Below, piece after piece: positions 60,309 to 64,000 of a stretch of DNA of 64,000 nt (position 1 is its first letter; each line of letters opens with the position of its first letter). Both the position numbers and the translations under genes were made by a program. Under the pieces are notes generated by a model. It made no database searches. It saw nothing but the letters and a program-made list of their open reading frames with translations, and had not been told where the DNA came from. The DNA comes from Desulfomicrobium macestii (lineage in GTDB: Bacteria; Desulfobacterota; Desulfovibrionia; Desulfovibrionales; Desulfomicrobiaceae). The stretch covers positions 62,001 to 126,000 of the forward strand of contig NZ_JADBGG010000006.1 in assembly GCF_014873765.1 (NCBI RefSeq), read 5' to 3'.

Positions 60309-61853
60309 TTAGTCAATGTTGACAACGTGTTCTTCACCGGTCTCAGCGTGCAGCACGTGCACGGCACAGCCCAGTCACGGGTCGTAGGAGCGCACCAGGC
60401 GCCCCACATTAACGGGATTCTTGATGTCGGGAACCGGCACACCGATGAGGGCTTCCTCGATCGGGCCGCGCTGTCCCATGTCATCCCTGGGGTTGGCGTT
60501 CCAGAGAGTCGCGGACACGATCTGATAGTTCTCGATCTTCTTGTCCTTGATCTTCAGGAAGTGCAGCAGTGAGCCGCGGGGAGCTTCCGTGAATCCGGTG
60601 CCTTCTGCGGCGTCCGGAATCTCGGACTTGACGTAGGTCTCGGCTCCGGGCTGAACCTGCTTGAGCCATTTTTCAACGGCCACTGCGGTAAGCCAGGTTT
60701 CTTCAGCACGAGCCACGTGGCGGCCCATGATGGAGAAAGCCTTGTCGCCCAGATCGCGGAAGTTCTTGGCTTCGATGCCGTAAAGTTCCTTGAGCAGTTT
60801 CTGGCCAACGGGGCTGAGCTCGGGGTTCTGGACCCACATGCGGGCCAGCGGACCGACTTCGCAGGGCTTGTCCTTGTAACGGGGAGCCTTGACGAAGCTG
60901 TACGCACCGGGTTTGTCCGGGTTGGGATTCGTTTCACCGACGCTGTAGTGCAGGCCGCCGGGAGCGGAATGGTCAAAGAAGGAATGTCCGACATATTCCT
61001 TGACCAGCTTGGAATCGAATTCCTCGTCCTTGCCGTCGATATATACGCCAGGCTTGAGCAGGAAGGTCTTGTAATCATCGTCTTCGGGGAAAACGCCGAA
61101 GGCGATGACGTTCTTCCAGCCGATGCCGGTCTCGAACAGATCCGTGTAAACGGAACCCAGGGTGTAGATCAGAGGCAGATATTCCTCGATCACGAACTTC
61201 TGGACTTCCTTGAAGCGGGCCGCGTATTCCGCGACTTTGTCCGCCGTGGGAATCTCGGTTGCACCGCCCACGACCATGCCCTGAACATGAGGCATGCGAC
61301 CGCCGAACATGGCGACCATCTCATGACAGATGCGGCGGATTTCAAGCGCCTTCAGGTACTGGTTCAAGCCGTAGGTGTTGGTTGCATCGGCCTTGGCCCC
61401 GTCCTTGATGCGATCCGTCAAAAGATCCGCATTGGCGTAACGGGGAACAAAGGGAGAGACATCAGGACCCTTGACGTAATCCAGGGCGGCCAGGTGATAG
61501 AAATGCAGAATATGAGACTGCAGATAGTTGGCGCCGAAGATCAGGTTACGGGTGATGCGGCCGTTGGTGGTTACTTTGACGCCGAAGGCGTCGTCCTGGG
61601 CCATGACGGAAGCCGTACAGTGCGCCGTGGGGCACACGCCGCAGATACGCTGTACGATCTGGGAAGAATCCCTGGGATCGCGGCCGCGCAGAATCTGCTC
61701 GAACCCGCGGAACATTCCGCCGGAACACTTGGCATCGACGACCTTGCCGTCCTTGACTTCAACCTCAATCTTGAGATGACCTTCAACCCGGGTCAACGGA
61801 TCGATGGAAATCTTAACTTTCCCGTCAGCTGCGGGAGTAGCTGCTTGTGACAC
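60309..61853 (-). CDS. hysA: Periplasmic [NiFeSe] hydrogenase large subunit, selenocysteine-containing
   Basis: A 514-residue catalytic subunit. The N-terminal Ni-site motif RICGVCPTAHC is at residues ~68-78. The C-terminal motif DPUxxCxxH contains selenocysteine: the codon is TGA at 60375-60377 (residue 493), followed by LGCAVH and a 15-residue tail VLHAETGEEHVVNID that the protease removes. A gene finder that stops at TGA would lose the last 22 residues, including two active-site ligands. A SECIS-like hairpin follows the TGA. The enzyme takes up or evolves H2 in the periplasm with cytochrome c3 as partner. The hysB stop is 15 bases upstream. Confidence 0.97.
60347..60363 (-). promoter_or_regulatory. 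Candidate bacterial SECIS hairpin of hysA
   Basis: CGTGCA and TGCACG form a 6-bp stem with loop CGTGC, which begins 18 bases after the TGA and has G as its second base, in agreement with bacterial SECIS features as I recall them. Confidence 0.6.
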
Positions 61854-61868
61854 GTGCGTCCTCCTTGA

Positions 61869-62816
61869 TTATTCCGCTACATAGAAAGGAGACTTTCCGT
61901 CCGGAAAGTCCGGTTCCACACAGCCGATACACACGGCGTTCTCGACACACCAGTTGATGCCGTTGTTCCAGCGACGCTTGGCGCAATCGGCATAGGTGGA
62001 CGGACCCTTGCAGCCAAGTTCGGCCTTGCAACCGGGCTTGGTGAAGGTTTCCGCGAATTCGGAGTTGTCGTATTTATCAAGATACGGACAGTTCTCGTGG
62101 ATGTTGTCGCCGAAGAACAGCATAGGACGTCCGTCATCATCCAGTTCGGGCAGGGGATGCTCGGTGGGATTCAGGACGTGGCTCCATGCGGCAACCAGCG
62201 TGCCGACCATCCAGTCCGGATGGGGCGGACATCCGGGCACGTTGACCAGCAGTTTTTCGATCTTCTCATCGGCAAAGAAGTCACGCACACTCTTGGAGCC
62301 GGTGACGTTGCCTTCGGCGGCGGGAATGCCTCCGTAAGCGGAACAAGTGCCCACGGCCACGGTGGCCAGGGACTTGGGTGCCAGATCCCGGATCAGTTCC
62401 ATCATGGTGACTTCATGATGATGCCCCTTGGCATCCAGAGTTTCACCGACAATGCAGTAGCGACCTTCCTTGGCGGTGGGGATGGCACCTTCCACCAGCA
62501 AGAAAAAGTTGCCGTTAAACTTTTCAGCAATTTCGTACATGTGCGCCAATGCCATCTCACCTTCACTTGCCATGACGGTGGGATGGAACTCAAGGCTGAT
62601 CACATCCAGCAGAATCTCCTTGATTCTGGGATGGACTGCATTGAGAAGAGAAACGGAGCAACCAGTACAACCCTGTCCCTGTACCCAGATGACCGGAGCT
62701 TTTTTGGCCCCTTCGGTCATGGCGTGCACGATGCCCGGATGATAAATCTGGGAAATTCCCAATCCGGCGACACCTGCGGAGCACAGTTTTACGAACTCAC
62801 GTCTGCTAAGACTCAT
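61869..62816 (-). CDS. hysB: Periplasmic [NiFeSe] hydrogenase small subunit
   Basis: A 315-residue iron-sulfur subunit with a Tat signal (SRREFVKLCSAGVAGLG) that carries the folded dimer to the periplasm. Cluster ligands include the proximal GCTGCSVSLLN and GTCSAYGGIP, GCPPHPDW, and C-terminal cysteine motifs (CPYLDKYDN, CKAELGCKGP, CVENAVCIGC) for three [4Fe-4S] clusters; NiFeSe enzymes have a [4Fe-4S] medial cluster in place of [3Fe-4S]. The start at 62816 follows GGAGGAGG; the longer frame upstream lies in the leader. Confidence 0.97.
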   Translation of the reverse strand: MSLSRREFVKLCSAGVAGLGISQIYHPGIVHAMTEGAKKAPVIWVQGQGCTGCSVSLLNAVHPRIKEILLDVISLEFHPTVMASEGEMALAHMYEIAEKFNGNFFLLVEGAIPTAKEGRYCIVGETLDAKGHHHEVTMMELIRDLAPKSLATVAVGTCSAYGGIPAAEGNVTGSKSVRDFFADEKIEKLLVNVPGCPPHPDWMVGTLVAAWSHVLNPTEHPLPELDDDGRPMLFFGDNIHENCPYLDKYDNSEFAETFTKPGCKAELGCKGPSTYADCAKRRWNNGINWCVENAVCIGCVEPDFPDGKSPFYVAE

Positions 62817-62877
62817 ACCCTCCTCCTTCAAAAAGGTAATAGCGTGCAGAGACTTCGGCCTTTTTTTCACGAGCGAT

Positions 62878-62907
62878 CAGATATCCTTAAATTTCTTGAT
62901 ATGTCAA
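62878..62907 (-). promoter_or_regulatory. Candidate hys promoter
   Basis: On the minus strand a perfect TTGACA (62907-62902) is followed after about 18 bases by TATCTG. The transcript start would be about 60 bases upstream of the hysB start codon. Confidence 0.45.
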
Positions 62908-62972
62908 CGGACTTTGGATCGAAAATCATGATCGCGATAATCTGTTCGCCACAACATGGACAGCGTGCGACT

Positions 62973-62988
62973 TGTTAACTTTTTCACA
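62973..62988. promoter_or_regulatory. CRP/FNR-family-like operator upstream of hys
   Basis: TGTTA-ACTTTT-TCACA matches the CRP-type consensus TGTGA-N6-TCACA at nine of ten positions. It is centred about 75 bases upstream of the hys -35 element, a place suited to activation by a CRP/FNR/HcpR-type regulator. One site alone cannot prove function. Confidence 0.4.
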
Positions 62989-63164
62989 TGCGTCGTACCT
63001 GAAAAATATTACACATCTTAAAATCGTAACACTAGCGCTTCTTCGTTTCAAATGACTGAAGCGCAAGACGCTACACTCAGAAGTGCAAGCTTCCTAAAAA
63101 ATGACTTCGATTAATTTTCTGTTCAGGCGACGTTTCGATACATGCAAGCTGCGAGGCAATGTTT

Positions 63165-64000
63165 TCAGTCACGGCGTGGAAAATAGGCGTGTGTCGAGTT
63201 GTGCTGCCATAAAAACTGGTGGATGTGATAGCCGTCGGAAAAGAAAGTCACCGACCCTAGAATGGGTTCCGGAGAACCAGGATTTTTTCCGTAGACATAG
63301 ATGAAGCGGTTGAACCGAAAAAGCGGACGTCTTAGCCCCATGGACTCGGCATGCAGGATGAGATGTCCGCTTCCCGCACGATCATCCTCGATCCAAACCT
63401 TCCCGGCCTTGCCCATGGAATATTCGCCGATGTAATTCTCCTCCACGAATTCCTCCGTGGCCACGCCATGCATGAAGCGTGATTCCGCGCCATGTTTGAG
63501 GGCGTCTTGTCCCGATTCATTGGCCAGCACGGTCACTCCGGCGCGAGGAACGACTTGCCCTATCGGCACGGCACTCTTGGCGACCGTCCGAGACACAGGA
63601 ACGGGATCATGCACGACTTCCGGCGCTGACACGTTCTGGACGCGAGATTTCGGGTTTGCGCGGGGCACGGTTTCTTCCGGCATGGTTTTCTCCGAAACAT
63701 TGCTATGAACCGGGCGTTCGTGGGTTACAGGCGCGGACATTTTTACATCCGGGGAAGGAACTGGAACCGACCGTTCCGTCTCGGCCACAGGGACCTCGAC
63801 AGGAGCAGGCGCGACTAGCGGCTCGGCAGGAGGGGTTGGGGCGGGCGTGACAATGTCCAAAAGAATGAGCCTGTCCTGAATCAACTCCTGCACAGGCCGA
63901 AAATCAGCAATCCAGCCACCGAAAACATGCAGAAGCAGCGACAAAATAACACAGCCTGATAATTCAAATTTTGTGATGCCGAAAATATGACCAGCCTGTG
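63165..64000 (-). CDS. TonB-like anchored, proline-rich protein (5' end outside window)
   Basis: The frame is open to the window edge with no ATG, so the N-terminus lies outside. Visible are a TM segment (SGCVILSLLLHVFGGW), a Pro/Val/Glu-rich spacer of about 100 residues (PTPPAEPLVAPAPVEVPVA) and a ~130-residue C-terminal domain ending SDGYHIHQFLWQHN. Anchor plus proline-rich spacer is the TonB layout, but the C-terminal domain does not show a clear TonB YP motif and I do not recognise it. It may be a TonB-like energy transducer with an unusual receptor-binding end. Confidence 0.65.
   Translation of the reverse strand, partial: QAGHIFGITKFELSGCVILSLLLHVFGGWIADFRPVQELIQDRLILLDIVTPAPTPPAEPLVAPAPVEVPVAETERSVPVPSPDVKMSAPVTHERPVHSNVSEKTMPEETVPRANPKSRVQNVSAPEVVHDPVPVSRTVAKSAVPIGQVVPRAGVTVLANESGQDALKHGAESRFMHGVATEEFVEENYIGEYSMGKAGKVWIEDDRAGSGHLILHAESMGLRRPLFRFNRFIYVYGKNPGSPEPILGSVTFFSDGYHIHQFLWQHNSTHAYFPRRD

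Larger units (their letters stand above)
62817..63164. other. Regulatory region of the hydrogenase operon
   Basis: A 348-base, A+T-rich gap between hysB and a TonB-like gene, both on the minus strand. No gene is seen. It holds a promoter and a CRP/FNR-like site, listed separately. Confidence 0.6.

Noticed and set aside
1-64000. CRISPR arrays, tRNA genes, insertion sequences, phage integrases
   Set aside because: Looked for repeats with spacers, cloverleaf ends with CCA, and transposase or integrase frames; none seen by eye. A tRNAscan/CRISPR search would be needed to be certain.

Overview
The window is high-GC, densely packed bacterial chromosome from a strict anaerobe of the Desulfovibrionales, most likely Desulfomicrobium. 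The strongest clue is a complete periplasmic [NiFeSe] hydrogenase operon whose large subunit reads through an in-frame TGA, and whose protein matches the Desulfomicrobium baculatum enzyme as I remember it. Supporting clues are a FdhAB-type formate dehydrogenase, an Rnf complex led by a multiheme cytochrome, several other multiheme cytochromes c, and a second likely selenoprotein.

Layout. 1-3200: 3' part of fdhA, then fdhB and a terminator. 3325-12803: a PP2C phosphatase gene and a convergent glycosyltransferase gene, separated by a roughly 7.3 kb module flanked by ~94% identical direct repeats. The module carries a two-component system, an LTA-synthase-like membrane sulfatase, an ArnT-like glycosyltransferase, an AT-rich phosphoesterase and a LABN protein, so it looks like an acquired envelope-modification cassette. 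13264-16058: octaheme cytochrome, triheme membrane cytochrome and cytochrome b. 16233-18520: TauE/SafE permease, a DsrE-like protein with in-frame TGA and SECIS-like hairpin, and a fatty-acid-hydroxylase-type membrane protein. 18827-22423: ECF sigma factor operon with a CBM48 membrane protein, a TPR/OmpA-like lipoprotein and a glycine-rich exported protein. 22510-24699: SulP transporter.

24944-33374 is a tightly overlapping cluster: MFS transporter, GNAT-like protein, three-subunit molybdenum hydroxylase, a gene relic, an ATPase-like/GNAT fusion and a HisC-like aminotransferase. A large SLC13/TrkA-C transporter follows. 35978-37387: TerC-family gene behind a yybP-ykoY (manganese) riboswitch with an overlapping terminator. 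37463-44635: small lipoprotein, a gene-free stretch that may hold a structured RNA, NIF3 protein, zinc-ribbon coiled-coil protein, RNase P RNA, ispDF, gltX and cysS. 44656-46704: AsmA-family protein.

46925-53756 (minus) is the Rnf operon: decaheme cytochrome, rnfC, D, G, E, A, B and an ApbE flavin transferase. 54130-59717: Ca2+/Na+ antiporter, small coiled-coil protein, PFL-family UPF0210 protein, ACT-domain protein, purT and a DUF2059 protein. 59725-62816 (minus): hysB, hysA, a terminator, and the maturation protease gene. The right edge cuts a TonB-like protein gene.

Together the genes describe a respiratory anaerobe moving electrons between H2, formate, periplasmic cytochromes, menaquinone and ferredoxin, with selenium dependence at formate dehydrogenase, hydrogenase and probably a DsrE-like sulfur carrier. 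I saw no tRNA genes, CRISPR arrays or insertion sequences.
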